From positions 2,799,720 to 2,863,719 of the forward strand of contig OX422189.1 of assembly GCA_949130485.1 (NCBI GenBank): DNA of 64,000 nucleotides, written 5' to 3'. The translations under genes and the position numbers were made by a program. The stretch is from Agelas oroides. Lineage: Eukaryota; Porifera; Demospongiae; Agelasida; Agelasidae. How positions within the stretch are numbered: the first letter of the stretch is position 1; every line of letters starts with the position of its first letter. This document shows positions 1 through 19,392 of this stretch, one piece after another. Under the pieces are notes generated by a model. The model did no database searches. It was given only the letters and a program-made list of their open reading frames with translations, and was not told the DNA's origin.

Positions 1-3000
1 GGATACAACATCTCCACATTTACTCTCAAAGGCAGCTTGTGAGTCACCACCACTGAGCCCTGACTCAGTGCTTCTCTTGGTACCATTTGTCTTCTCCCTC
101 TTTCTTGGAGGAGGACAGACATCAAGGGAATTAGAGTAAGGGTGGACTTGAGTTGTATCAGAAGTAGCCAGAACCCTTCTCTCATTTGGTGAACCCTGAA
201 ATAGAGTTACTTTACTTACCAAGATGTCACACATACAATATATACAGGTACATGGCATCTACTTCTAATTTTAGTGGTTATATATAAGATCTGTAACCAG
301 TCTGATCAAATTGCTCAATCCTTGTATGCCTTATTCCTCCAAGCATGTTAGACAACACTCAACCCAAACAGTGTTCAATTGTCCAACCACTCACAGACAG
401 GCTGGCTTCACAATCAACCACAGCTAAGCAAACAATAACCTTGTTCATGACCATGTCCCTGAGTTCTGAAAAGATGTACACTTCAGAGATCTTGATCACA
501 AGTGCCAAATGCATCAATCTCAGGCTCTACAAACACACATAAAGAACAAGCAATGACTTGATCACAAGTACCAAATGCATCAATCTCAGGCTCTACAAAC
601 ACACATAAAGAACAAGCAATGACTTGATCATCAAGCTGCATAACAAGTTAACTGCATACAACAAAACCTGATGATAATTTCACTCAGTGGCATAGCCAGG
701 CTGGGGCACACTGGGGCACGTGCCCTAGCAACTAGAGGCCGTGCCCCACCAGTGCAGGTACACAATCGAATTATCGGCACTGATAGTATCGCTGTCAATT
801 GAAAATCGGGCGCTAAACGGTCTTGAATCAAACGGCGCAGTATCGCTATGTATATATCTACAGAATTACGGGGTGTCGTACGCTCACCGTACGCGAGTTT
901 GCCGTAAGTGACTTATATTGCACTATGGTATAGCCTCAGAACTGACCTGGGAGGCTGTAAAATTCCAAAATTGTATTAGGTCAAAGTGCACTAATGATGA
1001 TCTTTGACCCGAACTTTATGGGATATACTTGTTAATTATATCAAACGAAAGGAAATTTTATGAGCTACAAGTGGTATAAATTGTAGCTCATAAAGTTAAT
1101 CTCTCTCAAAGTTTGATTTAGTAACTACAGGTAAGCTAAAATTTTCCAAAAAATCAATTTTTCGTCTGGTTCTAACTCTGAAGCCTTACATCGCAGAATG
1201 CTGAAACTCACTGTGGGTTATTAATATCTCAACAGACACTGTGTCAAAATGAAGTTTCGTTCAAATCGGTGAGGGTAAGGATTCTTTTGTGTTGATTTGA
1301 CATGGAATGACCCTTATAGTATAACAAGGTGCATTTGTTGCATGAATGCTATCAAAGTACCATAGATTCTCTAATCAAGGCACCATTAAAATAAAGGCGC
1401 CTTGTTTGGAGCAGAAAGAATTAATTGGAACCCTTGGGGGTACCCTGTTTAGAGAGGCATCTTCTAATTAGAGGGGCTCTGACACAGTAAATTTTTGCTC
1501 AAGTTTTTGATGCTTCTTTCGGTGCCCTACCAGTTTGCTTTGGCACTGGAGTCCCAGCCACAACATACAGAAGCATATAGCTGCATGCAAGTGTAGCAGA
1601 GACACTGTGATTGCTGCCATTTGTGCACATATGCAAATATGCAAGTACAGTTCTAACTGGAGGGTGCCCCCAAAAGTATGGAGAAAGGGCACCCACCCTC
1701 TTTGGAGTGAAAAAAGTATTTTCAGCTCTGTGGGGCACCTTAATTGGAGAGGCACCTTAATCAGAGAGTTTACAGGAAGAGTCGATCTAATCCGATTTGG
1801 AAGCCTTTGATATCAGTTTCTACTGCTTGACATCATCACAACCACTGGCAGGATGCCAGCTGAACACTGGTTAAGAACATCCACTCATTCATTCATCTGG
1901 TCGTCCATCTGTCCATCTGTCTTTCTGTCCATTCATCTATTCATCCATCCGTCCGTTTGTCCATCCGTCCATCTGTTCGTCGATTCATCTGTCTGTCTGT
2001 TCATCCATCTGTTCACCTGTCTGTTCATCTGTCCATCAGTCTATCTGTCTATCCGTCAGGCTTGTATTTATAAATCTCTCAACAACATGGTATAATTACG
2101 CTGTTACTACATGCATGCATGAAGTCTAGAGCTCTTACCTGAACAACAATACAGCAGGTGTGATAGTTTTGAATATCAGACACCTGAAGCAGAAGCAAAT
2201 AATTGTCGGGTCCATTCCTGCATGAGATAAGACAAAGTACTATGTACCATGCAGCTGATGAATATGCCAGCAAGTTGTTATGTATGGTCAACAATGAGGA
2301 TGAGTACCTGTGTACTTCACTGACTGCAGTCACTCTTCCATACACAGTCATTCTGGCTCTTTTACCTCCAATTTTTCGCCTGGAAGTTGGTGAAACAGAT
2401 AAGTACAATATTTCTCCTATTATGTTGATGACAGTCTATTTTGTACTCTTAAACTGTACGTGCTGAGGTGGTAGAATGTGGTAGTCACACAATTGAAAAG
2501 GTTGTTTTAGGGATTGGAGAGGAAGCTAGGCTTTTGGGGGCATGATTCAACTACAGTTTGAAAAGCGACTCATCATGTCTTAGTCCTATACAGTATTCAT
2601 GATACAATATTCACGTACTTGAGGTGTGTTTGAATTTCATCCACTGCAAGGAGGTTGTGCTGTGTGGGTAGTGGGATCGTAGATGGAGTACACTCTAGAA
2701 GTGGGCACAGTTCTTGGACTTCCAGGTAGCTTCCTACAATAGTGGAAGGAACAATCACTCTATGAAGCTGCTACAACAGTGCACTCACAGGTGACATCAA
2801 AACAAGAGTGTGGGGGGAGGGTCTGAAGGATTTGAGATCTTTTCTGGCAGTGCCTGTTCGAAGGCCAGGAAGATCAATAAGGCAAACACATTGCCTCCAT
2901 TGACCATAAGTGATCATAACCAGGAATGTGAAAATATTCTGGGAATGAGGCTACCATGCCAGACACTGAATCACTTACTGTTTCTTGAATAGATGAAGTT

Positions 3001-4783
3001 CCATGTTTTCAGCAAGACTGCACTTTCTACATAATGCAGGGGCACATTGGAGCAGCAAACCTAATGGAGACAAGCAATGAATGAACCTCTGCATGTGAAG
3101 CAACTGCTTGTGTGAACGTGTCTACTGATGAGAGAGTAAACCAGAAACCATGCAGCTAGCATTGGACTTTCTGAATACTCTGCAAGATCAATAACACCTG
3201 GATACTACATACTGGCATAATAGTAATGTTCACACACTCTTGGCACAACATCATCATTCATGAGTGTCTACTGTTGCATATAATACCAAACATTTGAGTA
3301 CTTAATGTTGCAGACATCTAGCTATACATATGATATACATAATCAAAAAACTTTTTTTTTCACCTCACAAATGATGTCCCCAGTGCTATCTTTCAGAACT
3401 AGCTCTCCATGGGAACTGTCTTGGCCAGACACTCCCAACACCCCCAGTAGAACTGCAGGCACCACTGGTAAAGTACCTGGACACAGTTGAAGGCAATTTA
3501 CTGTCTTCTTCCTGTGAAGCCTTTTACATGAACTGCTGTTAGGGGAGGTTCTAGGAGGTACTCCTTTGTTCTTTATCACAACTCAAGTCCTTGTGGTCAA
3601 GGTGTCCTACAGGGCTAATGATGCCAATGGGGGTACTCTGTGTTCACTACACTTCAGGTATGATAGTCTCCAGTATACAATGCATGTACTTCACATACAT
3701 GTATATAGTTGTCCAATGCCTATCTTTCTAAATTTGGATTTTAACAGCATAAATAAGCATGCTAGACATAAATGAAGAGATGCACCGGCTCTACTCTGCA
3801 TGAGCTTTGCTCTGCAGAAAGCCAGTGCAGTAATCAAGTATTTACTGCATGAATGAAAGGAAGGTGTCAAAAGGATCGGCTGGAACATAAGTACATGCTG
3901 TACAAGGCAAAGAGCAGCACAGCAAGGTAACGTAGGGCCCAGAGAGGAGCAGAACTACAGAGTATCATCTTTTAGTTCAACATGAGTTTCCAGTAGTCTA
4001 GGCCTCAAACAACCAGTCTCTCAGGCTGAAGATTGTTTGGGTATATTAGGTGTAGATATTGGTGAAAGAGACAATAATCTGAGCAATCTTCAACAGCACA
4101 AAACTTCATCTGGCTTTTTGCAATGTTTTGACCCTAAAGGGTTTTCTTCAGAATGCAATGCTGAACATGATTTGAATCTAAAGGTTTTTGCCAGCAGGAG
4201 AGCAGCATATTCAACCCATCCACCTGTCATACACCCGCAGCTATCTCTGTTCTGTCAGTGTGAGTGACTACTGATGATGATGATCCAGTACAACAGTTGA
4301 GAGAAATTTGTCTAGGGATGGGAGAGCGCTGTCACGAGCTCACTACAGCATCAGGATCACAGAAATTTGGAGAAATTCAGTTAGAAAGACTTAATGAGCT
4401 TCCAGCAGCCTTGGAACCCCCTCCCCCAACTGCCCTGAGGGCACTTATCTAACCACTTGTAAAGACCCACCATGAACACCCACAAGAGCAGCTAGTTGAC
4501 CTTTGAGTTAAGCCAACCTCCCCAAGAGTACCAGTTTATAGACAAACATACCTTCCTGAGGCTCTATGTTATGATGAGGATGTAAATCCACCCGAAAGGA
4601 GTTGCTGAATTTGTCAAGCAGTATCTGGACTGTGAGTACATCATACTCAACAGGCAGTTTTGAGGTAGCAGCCTGAAGTGCTTGTAACACACCCTCATGT
4701 AGCTCACTGGAGGAAGCCTTTGCGATCAGAGGAGCTAGGTAGCAGTTGACATGGCTGTATAGCCTTTGCAGCCAAGCTGCTTC
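1..4783 (-). CDS. CTC1: CTC1-like CST telomere complex subunit, 5' part, runs off left edge
   Basis: CTC1 is the large OB-fold subunit of the CST complex (CTC1-STN1-TEN1), which binds single-stranded telomeric DNA and guides polymerase alpha-primase. Six exons join in phase: 4783-4552, 3476-3364, 3060-2979, 2733-2619, 2379-2139 and 195-1, giving 326 codons. The first begins EAAWLQRLYSHV and contains LPVEYDVLTVQILLDKF, resembling the human CTC1 N-terminus (EQAWL..., LPLSYSFVSVQDL). The second encodes the OB strand pair LLGVLGVSG...GELVLKDSTGDIICE (human LLLGTLTDL...GSLYVRDNTGVLSCEL). The third holds LLKTWNFIYSRN (human FLFPRWSYLPPARWN). The last exon is a polar low-complexity linker open to the window edge. 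The initiator exon upstream of 4783 was not found; an in-frame stop directly precedes the acceptor, so one must exist. Family assignment rests on remembered human sequence; CTC1 diverges fast, hence moderate confidence. Confidence 0.72.
496..628. repeat. Two-copy tandem repeat, about 66 bp unit
   Basis: A unit reading gatcacaagt..caaatgcatcaatctcaggctc and ending in aagaacaagcaatgact is present twice in direct tandem, nearly identical. It lies in the CTC1 intron between exons 195-1 and 2379-2139. Confidence 0.85.
687..790. mobile_element. Possible DNA-transposon terminus (CAGTGGC...)
   Basis: The stretch begins cagtggcatagccaggctgg, a style of terminus common in hAT-like elements of marine invertebrates. 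Only one end is visible and no target duplication was found, so this is a weak call. Confidence 0.25.
1364..1775. mobile_element. Decayed inverted-repeat element with ggcacctta motifs
   Basis: The left end (ctctaatcaaggcacca) is complementary to the right end (ggcaccttaatcagagag), and the ggcaccttaatt motif recurs internally. It looks like an old MITE of roughly 400 bp in a CTC1 intron. Boundaries are approximate. Confidence 0.45.
1895..2060. repeat. Degenerate tetranucleotide (CATC/TGTC) microsatellite
   Basis: Imperfect repeats of ccatctgt and tcatccgt type fill this stretch. They create a spurious plus-strand reading frame rich in Ser, Ile, Cys and His. Confidence 0.85.
4037..4452 (+). 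other. Unassigned possibly decayed coding sequence in a CTC1 intron
   Basis: Two plus-strand frames (76 and 62 codons, meeting near 4264 in different phases) have protein-like composition, including DPVQQLREICLGMGE and FGEIQLERLNELPA. They lie antisense within the CTC1 intron 3477-4551. No family was recognised. They could be a remnant of a retrocopy or transposase, or simply chance. Confidence 0.2.
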
Positions 4784-6512
4784 CTGTCAACGAGAGATGA
4801 AAGTCACTATGATGGGTACCTGGCATACGACAGTGGTGCTCCAGATATGGCTTTAAAAGTATGTTTTGGCTATAGCCTTTTCCCCCTTCCCTTCTCCCCT
4901 CAAGGAGAGGCCTGAAAACAGGGACTGTTTCTATTCTACGGTCCTTTCTTGCTCTGAAGTATTCATAGGATTGTGATATGAATAATTACAAAACTGTACT
5001 GGGTGGTAACGTGGCATCTTAACATAAAAAGCATCATAAAAAGCATCAGAGGTTTGTTTTCATGCTTGATCAATAAGCCAAAGTAGGCCCATCATGTTCA
5101 GTGTACAGTCGCATGTACTGCATGCTCTAAGTAGTACATGGTGATGTTAGATATTTTTTCTGCACATACTGCGAAGCTGCGAGTAGTATGTGCAAAAATA
5201 AAATATCTAACATACTTAGAAAAACCTGTTACCATGGTGATGGCTATACTCATTGTGTATTTAACTAGATAAACTATGAAGATGATTATCATCACACACT
5301 ACACGCTCCAATAAACTCAACTGTCAGGTATAGCTTGCTGATGTTCTCCACACATATCAACTAACAAGTCTTGCTCAGACATGAAACAGCTAACAGCAAA
5401 TATTTTTTTATTTCATTTTTTTTCTAATGCACGACAGAAAGTCAGGCATATGGGTTGCCAAAGTAGCGGAACAAGCACTAGTTCGAAGGCTTCCCAAAAC
5501 AAAGACCAAAAACAATACAACAACAACAAAAAAAACAATCAAAGAAAAAGCAGTTTTAAAGAGGAGAACAACACTCAAATATAAGAAAAAGAGAAGACAC
5601 AGAGAGTTACTACATATATGCAACAATATGAGATAGCTGAAGATGTAAGTAATGGTTGAGGGTAGGGAATTCCACAAAGAAACAACAGATACAAAATGAC
5701 CTCTGGGCTATGACAATCGCCAACCAACACTGCCTGTGCGTTCTCTAGTCTGGCCTGTCTCTCACGTCTTTCCACCATGGCCATGAAATGTACGGACACC
5801 AGGTTTGTACTCTTACATTTGCAATTACCTGTACATTTCAGTGATATCATTATCATAGGCCCTGTGCTTAGCTGGGGGTGTCGATACCTAAAACCTCAAA
5901 ATTCACTGTCCAATCATTGATGGTCCAATACTTAGACGTTTATTGCAAAAGTTTGCATTGGTGTTTGGCAGAACTGTGTGCAGAAGAAGCCACATAGCTT
6001 TGCAGTATTAAGAAAATCATATCAGCTGCAAACACTGCACGTTGCTTACACCTGTACTTCACTCAATACCGAACACTGATTAGTTTATTAAATATTCCAG
6101 ACAGAACTAATTCGCATAATTACTTTTCTGTGAGTGCAGCTGGAAAAATCATCTGTCCTGAACGTACACACTGAACAGTTATCTAGCAAAGTAGCAGAAA
6201 ACTTAGCAAGAGTGCTGATAGGAGAAAATAACTCTCAGCACCTGGTAACACTCAAGTGTTTGCTTCAGCATGCAGCCATGGCCAACATAAAACTTGGCCT
6301 ATATAACAGTTCACAATGCCTTACATCATCTGACGAAGCGGGTTGACAAGCTGGAGTACTCAACTCGGAGGTTGAAATCGACATCTATAGCAATCTGACA
6401 AAACGTCATGAAAAAGTTCGCGTGCATGCAATGCAAAAAATTAATAACAGAAATGTACGGGGATTCCCCTTAAAATTACAGCCACGCATAGGCTATACAT
6501 AATACATGTACA
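4784..6512. other. CTC1-MSL2 spacer
   Basis: No gene was recognised. The stretch must contain the unseen 5' exon of CTC1. A strong hairpin lies at 5,141-5,213, with arms of about 28 bp reading gatgttagatatttt and its complement. A + strand open stretch at 6,134-6,346 (70 codons) follows a plausible acceptor but resembles nothing known to me. Confidence 0.5.
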
Positions 6513-8806
6513 TCACCGAAGTTGGTAAGGATTATGGCAGTTTCTGCATAGACAGCGGTTACAAGGTTTCCCCTGAGAAAAGCAAGGGCACTTTCCACGA
6601 GCACAAATCTTTTGGAGGACTTGGGGATGATTAGTTCCACACCGACACCGAGGCGTGCCACTTGGGGTCTTTCTCCTCTGTTTCGCTGGAGATGGAGTTA
6701 CCTCACCCCCAGATTGAACCGGAGTTGAACCAGCAGAATAATTTTTTGGGGTTTCAGCAGAAGACTGCTCCTCCTTTCCCAAATGTTGCTCCTCCATGAC
6801 TACATTTGCTGCAGCACCACCTGGAGAAGTTGTACTACACTGCTGTCTTTTTTCAACCATCGGAATCTTACGCCTTTTGGTATCATACAGTCTTGGGCTC
6901 AGTGGACTTCGTGATCTTTTGAAGCCAGCCCTTAACCAAGGTGGTTTGGGTGATGACGGACTTTGTTCCAGCAGTGGTGGTGCATCGTTGTTCATTTCTA
7001 TACCCGAGGAGGTTACTATAACATGATCCTTGTCTAGACAGTTGGACTTCACTTCCCAATCTTCAGGTGGGAGGAGAATGTCACTAAACTTGGCCTTTGT
7101 TATTTCATTGTCAGGATAGCTAACATCAATTGCATTCACCTCCTTTTTGTGCTTCTTCAGTGTGCCATGCTGAACTCTCACCTTCCTGTCAGGAGTACTT
7201 TGTGCTGAGCTTAGCTGTCTGGATGGATCAGGGTCTGCTTGTTGCTTGAAGGGCTTTTTGCTCTTTTTGGACTTACCAGCTGACTTTGCAGCTGATGAAG
7301 TCTCACTCTGTTCATCTGCCTTGTTTGCTGACAAAGTGTCATTCTCAGGTGATCCACTGATGCTGTGAAGTTTGGTAGACTTTGACGATTTGACAGACAC
7401 TGGGGCAGCCGCAATCTTCTGGGAATGAGAGGAGTGGTCCTTCTTTGGGGTACTGACTCTCACATTCAGGTATTTGGCAGGAGGCTTGATCATTAACACT
7501 GCACGAGAAACTTTTTCACCATTTTGAACCTCCCTCAAAATCTGCCCAATCGGGTCTAACTCTGTTATCACCGGCGCAGACTGCTTTTCCTTCCCCTCAC
7601 CACCAACCAAAGAACCACAGCTTCCAGATTCTGTACCAGTCTGTTTAGTACCCACTGCATTACTGATGGTAGGGTCTGACTCAGTACCTGCTTTGGCAGC
7701 AGTGTCCATTTTGGCTGCATTACAGTCTACTTGAGCCATCTTAACTACAACATCAGGTACGACACTTGATGCAGCAACAGCATCATTCTTTGAAGGTTCA
7801 GGCTGGCTTTGCTTCATGTGAGCAGCAAGAACATGGCACATGTGTTTGTAGCACTGCACCAAAAGTCTCAGTTGGTTTTCAATTACTAGCCCAGTCCTCT
7901 CCCTACATTGACGACACTGAATTTTCAGCAGCGGTGGGCGAAACTGACAGTTGTAGCAGTAGCAGTGGCCACAGGATAGGGAGACCATGGCATTCTCCAG
8001 CAGACCTGCACAGAGGTACATCAACATCAGAGAGCTTGTACACAGATGTAAATAGTTGGAAAGAATATACCGGCCTCTAGCCTCATTCCCAGGCCTTCCC
8101 ATCATCCAGTTTTTGATTGTTTATAAGAACTTGACAGTGACAAAGGCCTGGGCATGAGATTCGAGTACCCCATCACAACCTGGTATTTGTCTTTAGAGTC
8201 ATTATTGTACAGTACCACATAGTATACACACGTACACAGGTCTAGAACAGGTTGACCATTATCATCAACCAAACACTACCAATATCATAGCTAATGAAAA
8301 AGCTTTGAGCAGCGCATTACATAAGTCATCACATATCAGTAAAAATGACACCAGGCCCATTATCATACAGCAAACATCAAGAAAAAGTGGAATGAAAATA
8401 GTTGATAATGTGAGTTGTACCGTACTCCAAGGTGACATCAAAGTTTGTTTTGGTGACTAGTAGGCTTAATTAATGAGCACTCCAAGAGACATGAAGGTAC
8501 CTTTGTTCTCAATTTCTGAACGGTATTGTTACCTTGCCTCACTCCCAGGCTTTCCCTGCCTACAGTTTTTGATCATTTGTCCAGAAAACTGGAAGTGGGA
8601 AACACCAGGAGACAAGGCTAGTTCCTACCTGCACAAGCACAGCAGGTTAGCAGCTGCCTCAGGTAAGGAAGCAGCTGTGAGAGGTCCGTAAGGTCCCCCT
8701 CCCTGCAGGGAGGCATGTCCCAGCATTGCTGCTGAAGAACACTCCAGACCTCAGAGTAGACCTCAGTCGCCCTGGCGGCTATGCTTGCAGACTTGGGGAG
8801 TGGCAT
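6513..8806 (-). CDS. MSL2: MSL2 E3 ubiquitin ligase (RING and CXC domains)
   Basis: MSL2 is the RING subunit of the male-specific-lethal/MOF histone H4K16 acetyltransferase complex; in animals it ubiquitinates histone H2B and binds DNA through its CXC domain. Two coding exons, 8806-8629 and 8005-6513, join in phase across CAG|GTAGGA...GTGCAG|GTCTG and give 556 aa. The N-terminus DLSQLLPYLRQLLTCCACAG|LL matches human EINRLLPYFRQSLSCCVCGHLL, and the splice falls between the first and second zinc pairs of the RING (CCAC...CGHCYCYNC...CRQC, residues 55-95). Residues 100-505 are a Ser/Lys-rich low-complexity linker. The C-terminal CXC domain (from CRCGTNHP to CLCRNCHNPY) ends ten residues before the stop, so the human C-terminal tail is missing. 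The start is the first ATG upstream of the conserved segment. It is divergent with PCCB. Confidence 0.93.
8006..8628. other. MSL2 intron 1
   Basis: This is the only coding intron of MSL2. It holds a decayed copy of the TAGCCTCGTTCCCAGGC inverted-repeat family at about 8,076-8,160 and another single end near 8,538. No further exon was seen. Confidence 0.6.
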
Positions 8807-9321
8807 TCTTCAATCATCCACCTGCACAACAACAATCGATGAACAAATACTGATGTGCTAGTTTCATAAACCAGACTCTACTACCTAGCTAGCACTGAGG
8901 GCGTAGATGAACAGGCCAGGCATACTCTTGTACGTGAAGCTAGACTCTCACATGTAAAGTGGGTGTCTGGCTTCACAAGACTAGGACAGGCAAGGGTTGG
9001 GTTTACAAGGTTATGCAAGTTGCTATGTGCATGAGGGTGCTGATGGAAAACGGTCAAGTGTGACTGAAGTCATACTGCAGTAAACATAGGAAGGCATTAA
9101 ATGGAATAATGTTCCTATTACAGTATAATAGATCTTATACTGTTGATCCATACGTAGCACTATTCCCCAACACACTACATACGACCTGTAAGTAACAAAC
9201 AAGCACTTACATGCTTTGCAATTGCAGCCTCTTCTCTTTCAGCCTTGAAATTTAGAGATTGAGGGGTTAACATTGACCTTTGGACCTCAGCCGCGACCTT
9301 TGACCCTCCTGTGCAACCGAG
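8807..9321. promoter_or_regulatory. Divergent MSL2-PCCB promoter region
   Basis: These 515 bp separate the MSL2 start codon (minus) from the PCCB start codon (plus), so both genes must start transcription inside or very near it. No TATA box or clear motif was recognised. The same head-to-head arrangement of these genes exists in human, which suggests a shared ancient promoter (inference). Confidence 0.6.
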
Positions 9322-17320
<7,999 letters not shown>

Positions 17321-17397
17321 ACTTCAGTGTGTCACTGATCATGACTTTGCACTGTTGAAATTATCCAGTTTTGTTCCACTCCAAGTATATAACAAAT

Positions 17398-17769
17398 GGG
17401 TCTCATTACTTTCACGCCGTTTCATGTCCCCTGTCACATGACCCAGGTGCAGGGTGAAAGCCGCATTACGTCGCACTTACGCCACATCGCCACAAGTGGC
17501 ATCGCATAAGGTGTTCGTCACTTTTTAAAGCAGAAAAAAAAAAAAAGAAGGCATTTCCTGTCCCTAGCCCTAACCCTAACCCTAACCTGTATACTGAGCC
17601 CTAACCATTAGACCACAAGCAACTTCGAACGACCATGCACACTTTTCCGTCTAATGTGTAGTACCCAACAGTCATACAAGTGCCATACTACACTACGCAT
17701 GCACAATGCATGCTCCACCCACACATATCACGTGAGGGGGCATGAAACGACGTGAAAGTATTGAGACCC
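17398..17769. mobile_element. 372-bp TIR element with 10-bp TSD and telomere-like repeats
   Basis: The ends GGGTCTCATTACTTTCACG and CGTGAAAGTATTGAGACCC are inverted repeats. The element is flanked by a perfect 10-bp direct repeat, tataacaaat (17,388-17,397 and 17,770-17,779). A 9-10 bp duplication fits Mutator-like (MULE) elements. It contains about 3.5 units of ccctaa (17,566-17,588) and no coding sequence. It sits only 78 bp after the PCCB stop codon, probably inside or just after its 3' UTR. Confidence 0.85.
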
Positions 17770-18155
17770 TATAACAAATGGCTAGCTTTGTTCCCCGGCT
17801 CCCACCAGTGTTTCATCGTTTACAGTATTGTGGTTCACATCTAGGAGAGTACCTGGGAACAAGGCTAGAAAATGGCCCATAGTTTTACATACTATTATCT
17901 TGCTGATAAGCTTAGAGAAAGGTCTAGGCATGCAGCCTGCTCTCTTTCCACCCTTCCCCCAACAAAAGTGTTCTTGGCACACCTTTCATGAAGCAGTTGG
18001 TCATGTTAGTGTACTTGCGATGGTACTTGACTAGAGGGTCCGTAAGATGTACACAAGTATGGAGTTTCACGGAGCAGCTGAAAAGAAACATTCTTTGGGA
18101 TGCCTTCAGGATCAACCACCATAAATTCACTCTCGTGACCAGCAATATCACAGTG

Positions 18156-18190
18156 GTCACCCGTCCAAGTGCTGGGAACTAGTCGCATTG
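18156..18190 (-). pseudogene. Possible 5S-derived fragment
   Basis: The minus strand reads CAGCACTTGGACGGGTGACC, close to the 5S box-C segment AGTACTTGGATGGGTGACC, but nothing around it matches. It could be a remnant of a 5S copy or chance. Confidence 0.3.
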
Positions 18191-18254
18191 CAATAACAAC
18201 ATCTTAGTTGAAAGAGTCAAAGCAAAAGGTGAAAATGAGGGGGGCAGGAAAAGA

Positions 18255-18374
18255 AAACCTACAACACCTGCTGTTCCCAGGCAGTCACCCATCCAAGTAC
18301 TGAGCAGGCCCGACACTGCTTAACTTCAGTGATCAGACGAGAACTGGTGTATTCAGTGTGGTATGGTCGTAGGC
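18255..18374 (-). rRNA. 5S ribosomal RNA, copy 1
   Basis: The minus strand gives a 120-nt 5S rRNA beginning GCCTACGACCATACCACACTG, with the conserved core TCTCGTCTGATCACTGAAGT, AAGTTAAGCAG and TACTTGGATGGGTGACTGCC, and ending GGTGTTGTAGGTTT. The 5' and 3' ends pair (GCCTACGAC with GTTGTAGG). A run of T residues (TTTTCTTTT) directly downstream is a good RNA polymerase III terminator. The box A, IE and C control regions look intact. A second copy lies 280 bp away in the same orientation. Confidence 0.93.
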
Positions 18375-18534
18375 ACAGGTTGCCTATAAACAACGCCACT
18401 TTATGCACATAGTTGGGTGTGAACATTCCCAAACACTTGCAAACAACAAAAGACACATACACAGACAACTAAAGCTCCTAGTTTTAGAGAAGGAGAGAGT
18501 GAAACTGAGGTTATAGGTGGAGAAAAAGAAAAAG

Positions 18535-18658
18535 AAGCCTACAACACCTGCTGTTCCCAGGCGGTCACCCATCCAAGTACTGAGCAGGCCCAACACTGCT
18601 TAACTTCAGTGATCAGACGAGAACTGTTGTATTCAGTGTGGTTGGTAAGGTTGTACGC
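18535..18658 (-). rRNA. 5S ribosomal RNA, copy 2, with altered 5' end
   Basis: The body matches copy 1 (TCTCGTCTGATCACTGAAGT ... TACTTGGATGGGTGACCGCC ... GTTGTAGGC), followed by a TTTTTCTTTTT terminator. The 5' end differs, reading GCGTACAACCTTACCAACCA, about four bases longer than copy 1 with several changes, and the core reads GTTGGGCC instead of GTCGGGCC. It may be a diverging pseudogene, although the box C region is intact and the 5' end can still pair with the 3' end. Confidence 0.8.
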
Positions 18659-19392
18659 ACTAGTTACAGTATTAGGATGAAGACAAAACAAAGCCTATAT
18701 ACACCTTGAGCAGCAGAAAACATGTTGGGATGACAATTAAACATTCGCCTTTATGTGAAGCTACTAGTATGCTTTCACCTTGGTACCTTTGGAGCTAGAG
18801 CTGTACTTTTCCATTTATAATTGTTGCCCAGATGATGAGTAAGTTCATAGCAATTCTTTCCTCAAGTATGTTGTACTAGAGAAGAGGCTCTAGTGTTCAT
18901 GTTCAGGGTCATGATTGTTCAGACACACTCACAATTAATCTATTCTGATCGTAAACTGACGCTGTACTTGTTCAGTAAACTCACCTCAGCTAGGATAGGG
19001 AAAATATTGCCTGTAACTCACACAAATGCCCATCACTTATCTATATTAATTTACACCATTGCTGTCTGGAATGCATGAGCATACCATGATTCATTCAAAT
19101 GCAGTGTTATATGTAATGTGTTATTGTGGGTACATTGCATGGGTTTCTACATCTATCTTCACTGGTGCGTGTATTGTCAAGTTGGCAAACTTCTTAGTAT
19201 CCAGTTGTGCATTGTTGCAAGACTAACATCTGCATGTCCACTGAAGGCATACTCTCACCATGCTGTTAGATCATATTACATCATGCTGTGTAATATAATT
19301 ATAATATGCCAGGTTACAAATGTGTGACCAATTGACTCTGTGAAACAGGAAATGTATCCATGCACAAACACAGTTCAGGACAGAACTTTGGG
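18659..19392. other. 5S to B3GALT6-like spacer
   Basis: I see no gene, obvious repeat or RNA here. It includes the 3' UTR of the minus-strand galactosyltransferase ending at 19,393. Confidence 0.5.

Noticed and set aside
18006-18188. 60-codon minus frame with protein-like text (GHESEFMVVDPEGIPKNVSF)
   Set aside because: No family recognised, no splice partners nearby, and it overlaps the 5S-like fragment. Likely chance.
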